From Actinopolymorpha rutila (lineage in GTDB: Bacteria; Actinomycetota; Actinomycetes; Propionibacteriales; Actinopolymorphaceae), in assembly GCF_013407855.1 (NCBI RefSeq), contig NZ_JACBZH010000001.1:2542001-2606000 (forward strand): a stretch of DNA of 64,000 nt. The letters run 5' to 3'. Both the position numbers and the translations under genes were made by a program. Of this stretch, positions 26,669-35,541 are shown piece after piece; the stretch's first letter is position 1, and each line of letters opens with the position of its first letter. The notes under the pieces are model-generated. The model was not told the origin of the DNA. It was given only the letters and a program-made list of their open reading frames with translations, and did not search any database.

Positions 26669-26749
26669 GCGGCCAGCATGCCCTGCGAGGCGGACGGCAT
26701 GCTCGACCAAGATCAGGTCGCGGACACGCGAGGGGACGCCGAAGACGCG

Positions 26750-26788
26750 CGTCGGCCCGTCCCCGGTGAGTCCGGGAACGGGCCGACG
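26750..26788. terminator. Terminator between sucB and the epimerase gene
   Basis: CGTCGGCCCGT and ACGGGCCGACG form an 11-bp perfect stem, extended by CCCCGG/CCGGG inside. It lies 53 bp past the sucB stop on the minus strand. Confidence 0.7.
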
Positions 26789-26840
26789 TGCGTTCTGCTC
26801 AGTCGCTACGAACGGAACGCGGTGATCACGCGGAGAGAAC

Positions 26841-28634
26841 TCAGCTGCTGAACTCCGCGGCCACGCTGCCGTCCTCCAGCCGGGTCTTGACCGCGACCAG
26901 GAACCTCGCGGCGTCCGCCCCGTCGATCAGCCGGTGGTCGTAGCTCAGCGCGAGGTAGACCATGTGCCGGATGGCGATGGTCTCCCCGAGCGGGGTGTCG
27001 ACCACGACCGGCCGCTTCACCACCGAGCCGGTGCCCAGGATGGCGACCTGCGGCTGGAAGAAGATCGGCGTGTCGAACAACGCGCCCCGGCTGCCGGTGT
27101 TGGTGATGGTGAACGTGCCGCCGGAGATCTCGTTCGGCGTGATCTTGTTGGTGCGGGTGCGCTCGGCCAGGTCGGTGATCCGCTTGGCGAGCCCGGTGAC
27201 GTTGAGGTCCCCGGCGTCGTGGATGACCGGCACCATCAGGCCGCGCTCGGTGTCGACCGCGATCACGAGGTTCTCGTTGGCGTGGTAGGTCACCTCGCCC
27301 TTGTCCAGGTCCAGGCTGGCGTTGAGCTTCGGGTGCTCCTTGAGGGCCTCCAGCGCCGCCTTGGCGAAGAACGGCAGGAAGGACAGCTTGATGCCCTCCC
27401 GCTGCTGGAAGCCGCGCTTGGCCCGGTCGCGGATGCGGGCGATGGCCGTCACGTCGACCTCGACCACGGTGGTGAGCTGGGCGGTGTTCTGCAGCGACTC
27501 GTGCACTCGCTGGGCGATCACCTTGCGCGGCCGGCTGAGCTTCTCGGTCGTCCCGCGCAGCGGGCTGGGCTGGGCTGGCGCGGACTGGACGGCCGGTGCC
27601 GCACCAGGCAGCCCCTGCGCGGCCGCGCTCTCCTGGCTGGCGGCCTGCTCGGCCTCCTGCCGGGCCTTCGCCGCGTCCAGCACGTCCTGCTTGCGGATGC
27701 GCCCGCCGACGCCGGAGCCGGTCACCGAGGACAGGTCGACCTGGTGCTCGGCGGCCAGCTTGCGTACCAGCGGAGTGACGTACTGCGCCGATCCCTCCTC
27801 GGTGGCCGTGGAGGCGGCGGGACGCTGCGGCTGGGCGGCCGGCTTCTGTGCCGCGGGCTGAGCCGGCTCCTGGCGGGCCGCCGGCTGTTCGGGCTCGCGC
27901 CTCGGCTCGGGCTTGGCCTCGGGCTTCGGCTCGGCCTTCGGGGCGGGCTTCTGCTCCGCCTCCGCCGGCTCGCTGGGCTTCGGCGCGGCGTGCCGGGGTG
28001 CCGCCGCGGCGCCGGTGGAGATCACGCCCAGCTCGGCGCCGACCTCGACGGTCTCGTCCTCGCCGACCGTGATCTGGACCAGGGTGCCCGCGCTCGGGGC
28101 CGGGATCTCGGTGTCGACCTTGTCGGTGGAGACCTCGAGCAGCGGCTCGTCGGCCTCCACCTTGTCGCCGACCTGCTTCAGCCAGCGGGTGACGGTGCCC
28201 TCGGTGACGCTCTCGCCGAGCGCGGGCAGGGTGACCGAGGTGCCCTCGGCCGAACCCCCGCCCGAACCGTTCGCGGACACCGGCGCGGGCTCCTGCTCGG
28301 CGGCGGCCGGCTCTTCCTGCTCCTGCGCGGGTTCGGGCTCGGCCTCCTGCTCGGCCTGGGCCGAGTCGTGCGCGCCGCCGCCCTCGGCCTGCTCGCCCTC
28401 CGAGCCGATGACGGCGAGTTCGGCGCCGACCTCGACGGTCTCGTCCTCACCGACGGTGATCTGCAGCAGAACGCCCGCGCTCGGCGCGGGGATCTCGGTG
28501 TCGACCTTGTCCGTGGAGACCTCGAGCAGCGGCTCGTCAGCCTGGACGGTTTCGCCCACCTGCTTCAGCCACCGCGTGACAGTTCCCTCGGTGACGCTCT
28601 CCCCTAGGGCGGGAAGGGTGACGGAGACCGGCAT
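26841..28634 (-). CDS. sucB: Dihydrolipoamide acyltransferase E2 (2-oxoglutarate dehydrogenase, SucB/DlaT type)
   Basis: 597 residues: two lipoyl domains, a peripheral-subunit-binding domain and a catalytic domain. Both lipoyl domains carry [15 protein letters not shown] (lysines near 43 and 173), joined by Ala/Glu/Pro linkers. The binding domain begins [16 protein letters not shown] near 286. [15 protein letters not shown] near 563 holds the catalytic His and Asp. In actinobacteria this protein commonly serves as the pyruvate E2 and also works with the Kgd enzyme. It is downstream of lpd with 51 bp between, and close to lipA and lipB, which make its cofactor. AAGGAG precedes ATG. Confidence 0.95.
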   Translation of the reverse strand: MPVSVTLPALGESVTEGTVTRWLKQVGETVQADEPLLEVSTDKVDTEIPAPSAGVLLQITVGEDETVEVGAELAVIGSEGEQAEGGGAHDSAQAEQEAEPEPAQEQEEPAAAEQEPAPVSANGSGGGSAEGTSVTLPALGESVTEGTVTRWLKQVGDKVEADEPLLEVSTDKVDTEIPAPSAGTLVQITVGEDETVEVGAELGVISTGAAAAPRHAAPKPSEPAEAEQKPAPKAEPKPEAKPEPRREPEQPAARQEPAQPAAQKPAAQPQRPAASTATEEGSAQYVTPLVRKLAAEHQVDLSSVTGSGVGGRIRKQDVLDAAKARQEAEQAASQESAAAQGLPGAAPAVQSAPAQPSPLRGTTEKLSRPRKVIAQRVHESLQNTAQLTTVVEVDVTAIARIRDRAKRGFQQREGIKLSFLPFFAKAALEALKEHPKLNASLDLDKGEVTYHANENLVIAVDTERGLMVPVIHDAGDLNVTGLAKRITDLAERTRTNKITPNEISGGTFTITNTGSRGALFDTPIFFQPQVAILGTGSVVKRPVVVDTPLGETIAIRHMVYLALSYDHRLIDGADAARFLVAVKTRLEDGSVAAEFSS

Positions 28635-28685
28635 GCTTGCTCCTTGTCGTGGTTTGCCGAACCTGGGCCTTGGGGGTGAGGCGCC

Positions 28686-30077
28686 TCAGCCGTGCACGTG
28701 CAGCGGCTTGCCGGCGAGGGCCAGGTGAGCCTCGCCGATCGCTTCGCTCTGGGTCGGGTGCATGTGGACCAGCTGGGCGACCTCCTCGGGGAACGCCTCC
28801 CAGTTGTAGATCAGTTGGGCCTCGCCGACGAGTTCGCCGACGCGGGCACCCACCATGTGGATGCCGACGACCGGGCCGTTCTTGGCCCGGACCACCTTCA
28901 CGAAGCCCTGCGTCTTGAGGATCTGGCTCTTGGGGTTGCCGGCCAGGTCGTAGGTGAACGTCTCGATCCCGTCCGCTCCGTACTTGTCAGCGGCGGCGGA
29001 CTCGGTGAGGCCCATCGAGGCCACCTCGGGGTCGCAGTAGGTCACCCGCGGGATGCCGGTCTCGTCGATCACCGCCGGGTCGAGCCCCGCGATGTCCTCG
29101 GCGATGAAGATGCCCTGCTGGAAGCCGCGGTGGGCCAACTGCAGGCCGAACACGATGTCACCGGCCGCGCGGATGCCCGGGACGGTGGTGCGCAGCCGCT
29201 CGTCGACACGGACGAAGCCGCGGTCGATCGCTACGCCGACGTCCTCGTAGCCGAGGTCGGCGATCGCCGGGCCGCGGCCCACGGCGACCAGGAGGAGGTC
29301 GGCGTCGTAGGTCTCGCCGGACTCGGCGGTCAGGCGTACGCCCTGGTCGGTGCGTTCGACGCTCTTGTACGGCGTGTTGGTCCTGTAGGTGATGCCGCGC
29401 TTGCGGAAGGCGCGTTCGACGGCCTTGGAACTCGCCTCGTCCTCGGCGGCCAGCAGCCGGGGGAGCGCCTCGATGATGGTGACGTCGGCGCCGAAGGAAC
29501 GCCAGACGCTGGCGAACTCCACACCGATCACGCCGCCGCCGAGCACGATGACCGAGGAGGGTACGTCGGTGAGCTGGAGGGCGTGGTCGCTGGTGATGAC
29601 GCGTTCGCCGTCGATGTCGAGGCCCGGCAGGGTGCGGGAGTAGGACCCGGTGGCGAGGACGATGTGGGGTGCTTCGTAGCGCGTGCCGTTGACCTGGACG
29701 GCGTTGGGCGCGACCAGCCGGCCCGCACCCTCGACGACCGTGACGCCACGGGCCTTGAGCAGTCCGCCGACGCCACGGAACGCGCGGTTGACGACGCCGT
29801 CCTTGTACTTGTTGACCCCCGCCATGTCGACGCCCTCGAACGTCGAGCGGATGCCGAAGTCGGCGCCGTCGCGGGCGTTGTCGGCGATCTCGGCGGCGTG
29901 CAGGAGCGCCTTGGTGGGGATGCAGCCGCGGTGCAGACAGGTGCCGCCCAGCTTGTCCTTCTCCACGAGCGCGACCCGCATGTCGAGCTCGGCCGCGCGC
30001 AGTGCGCACGCGTACCCGCCGCTGCCTCCGCCGAGGATCACAAGGTCGAACGAGGTGCCGGCGTCATTGTCCGCCAC
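28686..30077 (-). CDS. lpdA: Dihydrolipoamide dehydrogenase (E3)
   Basis: 463 residues. Reoxidises the lipoyl group with FAD and NAD. ILGGGSGGYACALRAAEL is the FAD site, GGTCLHRGCIPTK holds the redox disulfide (cysteines near 45 and 50), VLGGGVIGVEFASVW is the NAD site, and HMHPTQSEAIGE near 436 is the catalytic His-Glu dimer motif. GTG 30077 has GGAGG 6 nt before it. It is the first gene of the lpd-sucB operon. All catalytic residues are present. Confidence 0.96.
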   Translation of the reverse strand: MADNDAGTSFDLVILGGGSGGYACALRAAELDMRVALVEKDKLGGTCLHRGCIPTKALLHAAEIADNARDGADFGIRSTFEGVDMAGVNKYKDGVVNRAFRGVGGLLKARGVTVVEGAGRLVAPNAVQVNGTRYEAPHIVLATGSYSRTLPGLDIDGERVITSDHALQLTDVPSSVIVLGGGVIGVEFASVWRSFGADVTIIEALPRLLAAEDEASSKAVERAFRKRGITYRTNTPYKSVERTDQGVRLTAESGETYDADLLLVAVGRGPAIADLGYEDVGVAIDRGFVRVDERLRTTVPGIRAAGDIVFGLQLAHRGFQQGIFIAEDIAGLDPAVIDETGIPRVTYCDPEVASMGLTESAAADKYGADGIETFTYDLAGNPKSQILKTQGFVKVVRAKNGPVVGIHMVGARVGELVGEAQLIYNWEAFPEEVAQLVHMHPTQSEAIGEAHLALAGKPLHVHG

Positions 30078-30348
30078 GGGGTCCTCCGTGCCGCTGGTCT
30101 GATCCTGCCTGCCTGAACCTGTCTGAACGTGGTGTCGGCGGCCCCTGCGCCGGTGTGGGCCGGCCCGGGGTCGTCACGCCAACGTCATCTTTCCACCCTC
30201 GGTGCCCAAGTGCCCAAAGGGTCCGTCCCGGCCGCGTCGGCGTGGTATCCGGACCGGCGAATCGTGCGGGTTCGTACGGGCTTGGGCGGGTCTGTGCCCG
30301 GGTATGGAACGTCCGTCGGCGGGCTGTCGGCAGCAAGGTGTCAGAGCC

Positions 30349-30364
30349 TTCCAGACGTCTGGAA
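30349..30364. promoter_or_regulatory. 16-bp perfect palindrome, possible operator
   Basis: TTCCAGACGTCTGGAA, in the 347-bp gap (30078-30424) between lpdA and the next divergent gene. It sits 60 bp before the ATG at 30425. No other gene was seen in the gap; which side it regulates is unclear. Confidence 0.4.
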
Positions 30365-30424
30365 CCTGCGGCACACTTCGTGCGTTCGATCGACAAGTCA
30401 GCGTCCGCTGTGAAGGAGGTCGCG

Positions 30425-30793
30425 ATGCCGCGGTGGTTCCGGTGGCGCGCCGGCTCGCCCCCTGCCCGCGTCCGGGGATCCGGTGCGAGTGAGGACCTCG
30501 CCCACCTCACGGAGTTCGCCCGCACCCGCCGCGGCGTCGAGGGTTTCGTCGAGCCGCGGACGACCGTGACGGAGACCACCCTGCTGCTGGTCGCCGACGA
30601 CGGGGAGTGGACCCGGCGCCGGGTGCCCGACGCCGCGAGGGCACACGAGTTCGCCAACCGGCTGGGCATCCCCAGCTACGACGCGCAGGTGGTCGGCTAC
30701 CCCCAGCGCATGCGGGCGTGGAACAGCCGGCGGGCGGCCGCGGAGAAGCAGGCGAAGTCCCTCGGACCGACCGCTCCCGGCGAGGCGGGTTAG
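30425..30793 (+). CDS. Conserved actinobacterial protein of unknown function
   Basis: 122 residues starting at an ATG with AAGGAGGT seven bases upstream. N-terminal PRWFRWRAG is basic; the middle EDLAHLTEFARTRRGVEGFV and FVEPRTTVTETTLLLVADDG, then ARAHEFANRLGIPSYDAQVV, looks like a small alpha/beta domain. No membrane segment. Similar proteins lie near dihydrolipoamide dehydrogenase genes in other actinomycetes, as far as I recall, but I know no function. The upstream frame extension lacks coding character. Confidence 0.75.
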   Translation: MPRWFRWRAGSPPARVRGSGASEDLAHLTEFARTRRGVEGFVEPRTTVTETTLLLVADDGEWTRRRVPDAARAHEFANRLGIPSYDAQVVGYPQRMRAWNSRRAAAEKQAKSLGPTAPGEAG

Positions 30794-30855
30794 CCCACCA
30801 CGCCGGGAGCGCGCCGACGTCGTGCGAGCGCTACGCGCTTCGAACTCCGGCCGGG

Positions 30856-32367
30856 CTACAGCTCACCCGCCGCCGCGGCCTCGGCCAGGCCGACCAGCGT
30901 GCGCACGCTGCTGCCCGTGCCGCCGACCGGGGTGTAACCCCAGGCGGCGCTGTCGTTGTACGACGGTCCGGCGATGTCCAGGTGCGCCCACCGGATCCCC
31001 TCGCCGACGAACTCGTTCAGGAAGCTCGCGGCCACCAGGGCGCCGCCCAGCCGGCCGCGGGCGACGTTGGCGAGGTCGGCGACCTTGGAGTCCAGGCTCT
31101 CCCGGGTGCCCTCGGGGATGGGCAGCGGCCAGCCCTCCTCACCGGCGCGGCCGGCGGTCCGGCGTACGAACGAGTTGAAGTCCTCGTCGTTGCCCATGAT
31201 CCCGAACGTCCGGCCGCCGAGCGCGACCATGCAGGCGCCGGTGAGGGTGGCCACGTCGACGATGACGTCGGGCTTGTCCTCGCTGGCCCGGGCGATGGCG
31301 TCGGCCAGGACGAGCCGGCCCTCGGCGTCGGTGTTGAGCACCTCCACCGTCTTGCCGCCGTAGATGCGGAGCACGTCGGAGGGCCGCTGGGCGGACCCGG
31401 ACGGCATGTTCTCAGCCATCGGCGCCCAGGCCGTCACCGCGACCGGGAGCTGCAGGTCGGCGACCGCGGTGACCGCGGCCAGCACCGCCGCCGCACCGGC
31501 CATGTCGCTCTTCATGGTGAGCATGCCCTCGTTCGGCTTGAGCGAGATGCCGCCGGTGTCGAACGTGATTCCCTTGCCGACGAAGACCAGGTGCTTCTTG
31601 GCGCGGGCCGGCTTGTAGCTCAGCCGGACGACGCGCGGCTCGCGTTCGGAACCCTGGCCGACGCCGAGCGTTCCGCCGTAGCCCTTGGCCTCCAGCGCCT
31701 TGCGGTCGAGCACCTCGACGGTGAGCCCGGCCCGCTTGCCGGCCGCCTTGGCCTCGTCCGCGAACACCTCGGGGTAGAGGTCGGACGGCGCGGTGTTGAC
31801 CCAGTCGCGGGTGAGGTTGACCGCCGCCGCCACCGCCTCGGCTCGTGTCAAGGCGGCCTTGACGGCCTTGTCGCGGGGCTTGCCGGTCAGCACGGTGACC
31901 GCGGAGATCGGCGCCGGCCGCTTGTCGGCGTTGGTGCGGTAGCGGTCGAAGGCGTACGACCCGAACAGGGCACCCTCGGCGAGTGCGCCGACGCTCTCGG
32001 CGGTTCCGTCGCCCACCGCGAACGCCACGGTGTCCGCCTTGCCGGCCAGCCGGCGTACGACCGCACCGGCGGCCCGGCGCAGCGCCTCGGCCCCGGGCTC
32101 CTCACCGCCCAGCCCGACCGCCGCGACCAGGGTGGCGTCCACCCCGGAGGGGGAGGGGAGCAGCGTCACCTCCTCCGCCTTGCCCTTCGCGCCCAGGGAG
32201 GCGAGGGTCGAGGCGAGCCGGCCGCCGAACGCCTTGTCGAGCTCGCGCGCTCCGGAGTCGAGCGTCACTTCCTGGTCACCCGGCGCCACGCCGACGACCA
32301 GCGCGTCCACCTTCACCGAAGGGGCGGACGCCTTGCGGACGGAGATGCTCGGACTTTTCACACTCAC
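30856..32367 (-). CDS. pepA: Leucyl aminopeptidase (M17)
   Basis: 503 residues, hexameric two-zinc cytosolic peptidase that removes N-terminal amino acids. The N-terminal macro-like domain precedes the catalytic half: VGKGITFDTGGISLKP with the metal lysine and aspartate, MKSDMAGAAAVL, and NTDAEGRLVLADA near 343 with the Asp/Glu ligands and the catalytic arginine. GTG 32367 follows GAGGAGA. A longer in-frame start would run across gcvT and is rejected. It is divergent from gcvT. Confidence 0.95.
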   Translation of the reverse strand: MSVKSPSISVRKASAPSVKVDALVVGVAPGDQEVTLDSGARELDKAFGGRLASTLASLGAKGKAEEVTLLPSPSGVDATLVAAVGLGGEEPGAEALRRAAGAVVRRLAGKADTVAFAVGDGTAESVGALAEGALFGSYAFDRYRTNADKRPAPISAVTVLTGKPRDKAVKAALTRAEAVAAAVNLTRDWVNTAPSDLYPEVFADEAKAAGKRAGLTVEVLDRKALEAKGYGGTLGVGQGSEREPRVVRLSYKPARAKKHLVFVGKGITFDTGGISLKPNEGMLTMKSDMAGAAAVLAAVTAVADLQLPVAVTAWAPMAENMPSGSAQRPSDVLRIYGGKTVEVLNTDAEGRLVLADAIARASEDKPDVIVDVATLTGACMVALGGRTFGIMGNDEDFNSFVRRTAGRAGEEGWPLPIPEGTRESLDSKVADLANVARGRLGGALVAASFLNEFVGEGIRWAHLDIAGPSYNDSAAWGYTPVGGTGSSVRTLVGLAEAAAAGEL

Positions 32368-32559
32368 GCTTGATCTCTCCTCGTGCCGATTCGGTGCTGA
32401 CTCTGGGCTGACTGGGCTGACACGGTGCCGGCTCGTGCGACTGGTTGCCGGTTCCCGTGCGGGTGAACAGTGCGGGTGAACGGATGTGACAACTTCACCA
32501 AGCCTGTCCCGGCGGATGCTACGCCGTCCCCGGAGGGCCGGTTCGGTAGGTTCGCGGTC

Positions 32560-33654
32560 ATGAAACGTTCGCCGCTGCACGACCGGCACCAGGCCCTCGG
32601 TGCGAAGTTCGCGGAGTTCGGTGGCTGGGAGATGCCGCTGGAGTACGCCGGGGGAGGCGTCCTGCGCGAGCACGCGGCCGTGCGGTCCGCCGCCGGTGTG
32701 TTCGACGTGAGCCACCTGGGCAAGGCTCGGGTCAGCGGCCCCGGCGCGGCGGACTACGTCGACTCCACCCTCAGCAACTCCCTGTCCAGGATCGAGCCGG
32801 GCAAGGCGCAGTACACCCTGTGTTGCGACGAAGCCTCCGGCGGAGTGGTGGACGACCTCATCGCCTACCTGCGCGGCCCCGACGAGGTGTTCCTCGTGCC
32901 GAACGCCGCCAACTGCGCCGAGGTCGTCCGCCGGCTCGCCGCCCAGGCGCCGGGCGGGGTCGAGGTCGTCGACCTGCACGACGACTTCGTGGTGCTCGCC
33001 GTCCAGGGCCCGCGCAGCGACGACGTCCTCGCCGCCGCCGGGCTCCCCATCGGGCACGGGTACATGTCGTTCGTGCAGGCCGACTGGCAGGGAGCGCCGG
33101 TCACCGTCTGCCGTACCGGCTACACCGGCGAACGCGGGTACGAGCTCGTGGCGCCTGCGCACGCCGGGCCGGAGCTCTGGGACGCGATCCTCGCCGCCGG
33201 CGAGGCGTACGACATCGCGGCCTGCGGACTCGGCGCCCGCGACACGCTGCGCACCGAGATGGGCTACCCCCTGCACGGGCAGGACATCTCCCTCGACATC
33301 ACCCCGGTGCAGGCCCGCCTCGGCTGGGCCGTCGGCTGGAAGAAGCCCGCGTTCTGGGGCCGGTCGGTGCTGTCGGAGGAGCGCGCGGCCGGGCCGGCGC
33401 GGCGGCTGCTCGGCCTGGAGGCACGCGGGCGGGGCATTCCGCGGCCGGGCATGTCCGTGGTCGGCGCCGAAGGCTCGCCCGTGGGCGTGGTGACGAGCGG
33501 GACGTTCTCCCCGACCCGGCGGGTGGGGATCGGGCTGGCCCTGCTGGACGCCGGGGTGAGCGAGGGCGACGAGGTCGCGGTCGACGTACGTGGCCGGCGG
33601 GAGGCCTTCTCGGTCCGCCGCCCGCCCTTCGTCGAGGCCTCTCCCACTGCCTGA
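32560..33654 (+). CDS. gcvT: Aminomethyltransferase, glycine cleavage T protein
   Basis: 364 residues. Releases ammonia and transfers the methylene group from the lipoylated H protein to tetrahydrofolate. [48 protein letters not shown] and [19 protein letters not shown] are family landmarks, including the folate-binding Asp. ATG 32560 is preceded by TAGGTT with 7 nt between, a leaderless start; thus no glycine riboswitch controls it. The other glycine cleavage genes are not in this window. Linked to lipoate synthesis through the H protein. Confidence 0.95.
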   Translation: MKRSPLHDRHQALGAKFAEFGGWEMPLEYAGGGVLREHAAVRSAAGVFDVSHLGKARVSGPGAADYVDSTLSNSLSRIEPGKAQYTLCCDEASGGVVDDLIAYLRGPDEVFLVPNAANCAEVVRRLAAQAPGGVEVVDLHDDFVVLAVQGPRSDDVLAAAGLPIGHGYMSFVQADWQGAPVTVCRTGYTGERGYELVAPAHAGPELWDAILAAGEAYDIAACGLGARDTLRTEMGYPLHGQDISLDITPVQARLGWAVGWKKPAFWGRSVLSEERAAGPARRLLGLEARGRGIPRPGMSVVGAEGSPVGVVTSGTFSPTRRVGIGLALLDAGVSEGDEVAVDVRGRREAFSVRRPPFVEASPTA

Positions 33655-33674
33655 CAGCGCCTGAGACGCTGGCG

Positions 33675-33705
33675 GCTATCTCGTTTGCGAGATAGCGTTT
33701 CCGGT
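33675..33705 (+). promoter_or_regulatory. Operator palindrome over the promoter of the XRE gene
   Basis: GCTATCTCG-TTTG-CGAGATAGC, perfect 9-bp arms at 33675-33683 and 33688-33696, overlaps the -10 box TAGCGT (33693-33698), which lies 7 nt before the ATG at 33706. A repressor bound here would block the leaderless transcript, so autoregulation by the XRE protein is likely. Confidence 0.7.
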
Positions 33706-34029
33706 ATGGCGAACGAGCCGTCTCCGTCCTCGCCGTCCACTCCGTCCTCCCGGGCCGGTGACGACGACCTGCCGGTGATGCCCGGTTTCCGGGAGATGGC
33801 GCAGCGGCGGCGGGCACTGGCCGAGTCGCTGGTCGACCTGCGCCGCCGGTCCGGGCTGTCCCAGACCCAGGTGGCCGCGCGGATGGGTACGTCCCAGTCG
33901 GCGGTCGCCCGGCTGGAGGCCGGCGAGGCCGACGTACGCCTGTCCACCCTGGAGCGCTACGCCGCCGCCGTCGGCCACCGGCTCGACGTCCGGCTCGGCG
34001 GCGATGCCCGACCAGTCGCAGAGGCATGA
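33706..34029 (+). CDS. XRE-family helix-turn-helix regulator
   Basis: 107 residues. A Ser/Pro-rich leader of ~25 residues, then an HTH_3 domain: SLVDLRRRSGLSQTQVAARM, GTSQSAVARLEAGEADV and LSTLERYAAAVGHRLDVRLG. This is the short single-domain type common as antitoxins or operon autoregulators. A perfect palindrome covers its own promoter. The next gene starts 37 bp after its stop and encodes a ClpP-fold protein; the pair resembles PopR next to clpP3/clpP4 in Streptomyces, but here the ClpP is degenerate. Confidence 0.88.
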   Translation: MANEPSPSSPSTPSSRAGDDDLPVMPGFREMAQRRRALAESLVDLRRRSGLSQTQVAARMGTSQSAVARLEAGEADVRLSTLERYAAAVGHRLDVRLGGDARPVAEA

Positions 34030-34066
34030 CCAGCCGCAGCGGCCAGATCACACCGGAGGAGCCGTC

Positions 34067-34630
34067 ATGAGGGACGACCGGGCGATGACCTTCGACTCCT
34101 ACGTCGCCGAGCAGTTGTTCGAGCGCCGGGTCGTACTGGCCCGGGGCTTCCTCGACGAGGAGCGCGCGACCCGTACGGCCGCCCAGCTGCTCACCCTGGA
34201 GGCGCTGGCCCCCGACCCGATCCAGCTGCACCTGTCCTGCCCGGACGGCACCCTGGGCGCCGCGCTCAGTCTGGCCGACACGGTGCACGTCCTGCGCGCC
34301 GAACTCACCGCGGTCGCGGTCGGTGAGGTGAGCGGCCCGGCGGTCGCGGTGTTCGCGGCGGCGCCGGTGCGGATCGCCTACCCCCACGCGCGGTTCCGGC
34401 TGGCCGAGCCGAAGGCACCCGAGCGGACCGGCACGGCCACCGAGGTGGACACCTACGCACAGGAGTACCTCCGTCAGCGCGACGACCTGGTGGGCCTGCT
34501 GGCGGAGGCGACCGGACGGCAGGCCGAGTCGGTCGCCGCCGACCTGCGGACCGGCCGGTTCCTCACCGCCGAGGAGGCCGTCGGCTACGGCCTCGCCCAG
34601 CGGGTGTCCGCCGGCCGATCCGTCCGCTGA
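34067..34630 (+). CDS. ClpP-fold protein lacking all three catalytic residues
   Basis: 187 residues. The frame aligns with ClpP from the start (FDSYVAEQLFERRVVLARGF) through the handle (EVDTYAQEYLRQRDDLVGLL) to FLTAEEAVGYGLAQRV. At the catalytic positions it differs: the nucleophile motif GQAASMGA reads GEVSGPAV (Ser to Gly), MIHQP reads RLAEP (His to Ala), and the aspartate of the TERDRF segment is Gly (LRTGRF). It should be proteolytically dead. It may assemble with active ClpP subunits or act as a partner of the XRE protein. ATG has GGAGGA six bases before. Its end overlaps the convergent ECF gene by 46 bp. Confidence 0.8.
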   Translation: MRDDRAMTFDSYVAEQLFERRVVLARGFLDEERATRTAAQLLTLEALAPDPIQLHLSCPDGTLGAALSLADTVHVLRAELTAVAVGEVSGPAVAVFAAAPVRIAYPHARFRLAEPKAPERTGTATEVDTYAQEYLRQRDDLVGLLAEATGRQAESVAADLRTGRFLTAEEAVGYGLAQRVSAGRSVR

Positions 34631-35541
34631 GCCGGCGGCAGCTGACCCGTGGACTGCTCCGCCGGCGCCCCGAAGTTCGCTGGTGCGTCGACGTTCACAG
34701 GTGCGGTGACGTTCACAGGTGCGTCGAAGTCCACCGGAGCCTCGAACGCCGCCCGCCTGGCCGCCCGGCGCAGGGTGCCGAGCACCACCCGGCCGGCGAG
34801 CAGGATCAGGGCGGCGTTCACCACTGCGCGAACACAGTCCCAGCCGAACGACGTGGTGACGTAGAACGCCGCGTAGTGGCGGAGGTTGGTGAGCACCGGC
34901 TCGCCCGCGGCGTAGCTCATCCCGGCCGGCAGCGAGGTGGAGAACGGCCAGAAGGACAGGTTGAGCAGCGCGCCGAACGCGAACCCCGCCACGCTCGCGT
35001 ACCCCGCGAGCAGCACCCGCTCGGCCCGGCCGGACGCACGCGGCAGGAGTCCGGCCGCCAGCCCGACCCAGGCGAGGCCGACCATCTGGAACGGCAGCCA
35101 CGGACCCACGCCGCCGGTCGCCAGCCCGCTGGCAAGGATCACCACCGAGCCCAGCGCGAACCCGAACCCCGCACCGAACACCCGGGCGGCCAGGATCACC
35201 AGGAACAGCGTCGGCTCGAACCCGCCGGTGCCCGGGCTGAGCGCCCTCAGCGCGGTCCCGGCCGCGGAGAGTACGCCGAGCATGGCGACGGCCTTGGCGT
35301 CCATGCCGCCCTCGGTCAGCTCGGCCAGCACGACCGCGATGACGAGCGGAAGCAGGACGAGGAAGAGGTACGGCGCGTTCGGGCCGGCGCCCCGAGCCGC
35401 GGCGCCTGCGTCGCCGGCACCGGTCAGGAACGGCCAGCCGAAGCCGAGCACGCCGACCAGGCCGGCCACCGCGAGGGCCGCGACCGACCGCGGCCGCAGG
35501 CGTACGACCTGGGTCACGGCCTCGGTCGCGCCCTCGGTCAC
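34585..35541 (-). CDS. ECF transporter substrate-binding (S) component
   Basis: 318 residues. About seven hydrophobic segments (for example SVAALAVAGLVGVLGFGWPF, YLFLVLLPLVIAVVLAEL, FLVILAARVFGAGFGFALGS) with a cytoplasmic C-terminal tail made of 6-residue repeats (APVNVT, APVNVD, APANFG). This matches the S component of group II energy-coupling-factor transporters. With the ATPase and T genes upstream and a cobalamin riboswitch over the operon, vitamin B12 or a cobalt-containing precursor is the likely substrate. GTG 35541 overlaps the stop of the ATPase gene (GTGA). Confidence 0.82.
   Translation of the reverse strand: MTEGATEAVTQVVRLRPRSVAALAVAGLVGVLGFGWPFLTGAGDAGAAARGAGPNAPYLFLVLLPLVIAVVLAELTEGGMDAKAVAMLGVLSAAGTALRALSPGTGGFEPTLFLVILAARVFGAGFGFALGSVVILASGLATGGVGPWLPFQMVGLAWVGLAAGLLPRASGRAERVLLAGYASVAGFAFGALLNLSFWPFSTSLPAGMSYAAGEPVLTNLRHYAAFYVTTSFGWDCVRAVVNAALILLAGRVVLGTLRRAARRAAFEAPVDFDAPVNVTAPVNVDAPANFGAPAEQSTGQLPPAQRTDRPADTRWARP

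Noticed and set aside
26934-28607. Long plus-strand frame across sucB, and a similar one across lpdA (28692-30116)
   Set aside because: Both are antisense to genes with full catalytic motifs and have compositions typical of GC-rich shadow frames.
32460-32559. Glycine riboswitch before gcvT
   Set aside because: TAGGTT lies 7 nt before the ATG, so there is no 5' leader to hold an aptamer, and no aptamer-like sequence was seen.
32368-33276. Extension of the pepA frame upstream to 33276
   Set aside because: It would run over gcvT on the opposite strand. GTG 32367 has a good ribosome binding site and gives the family length.
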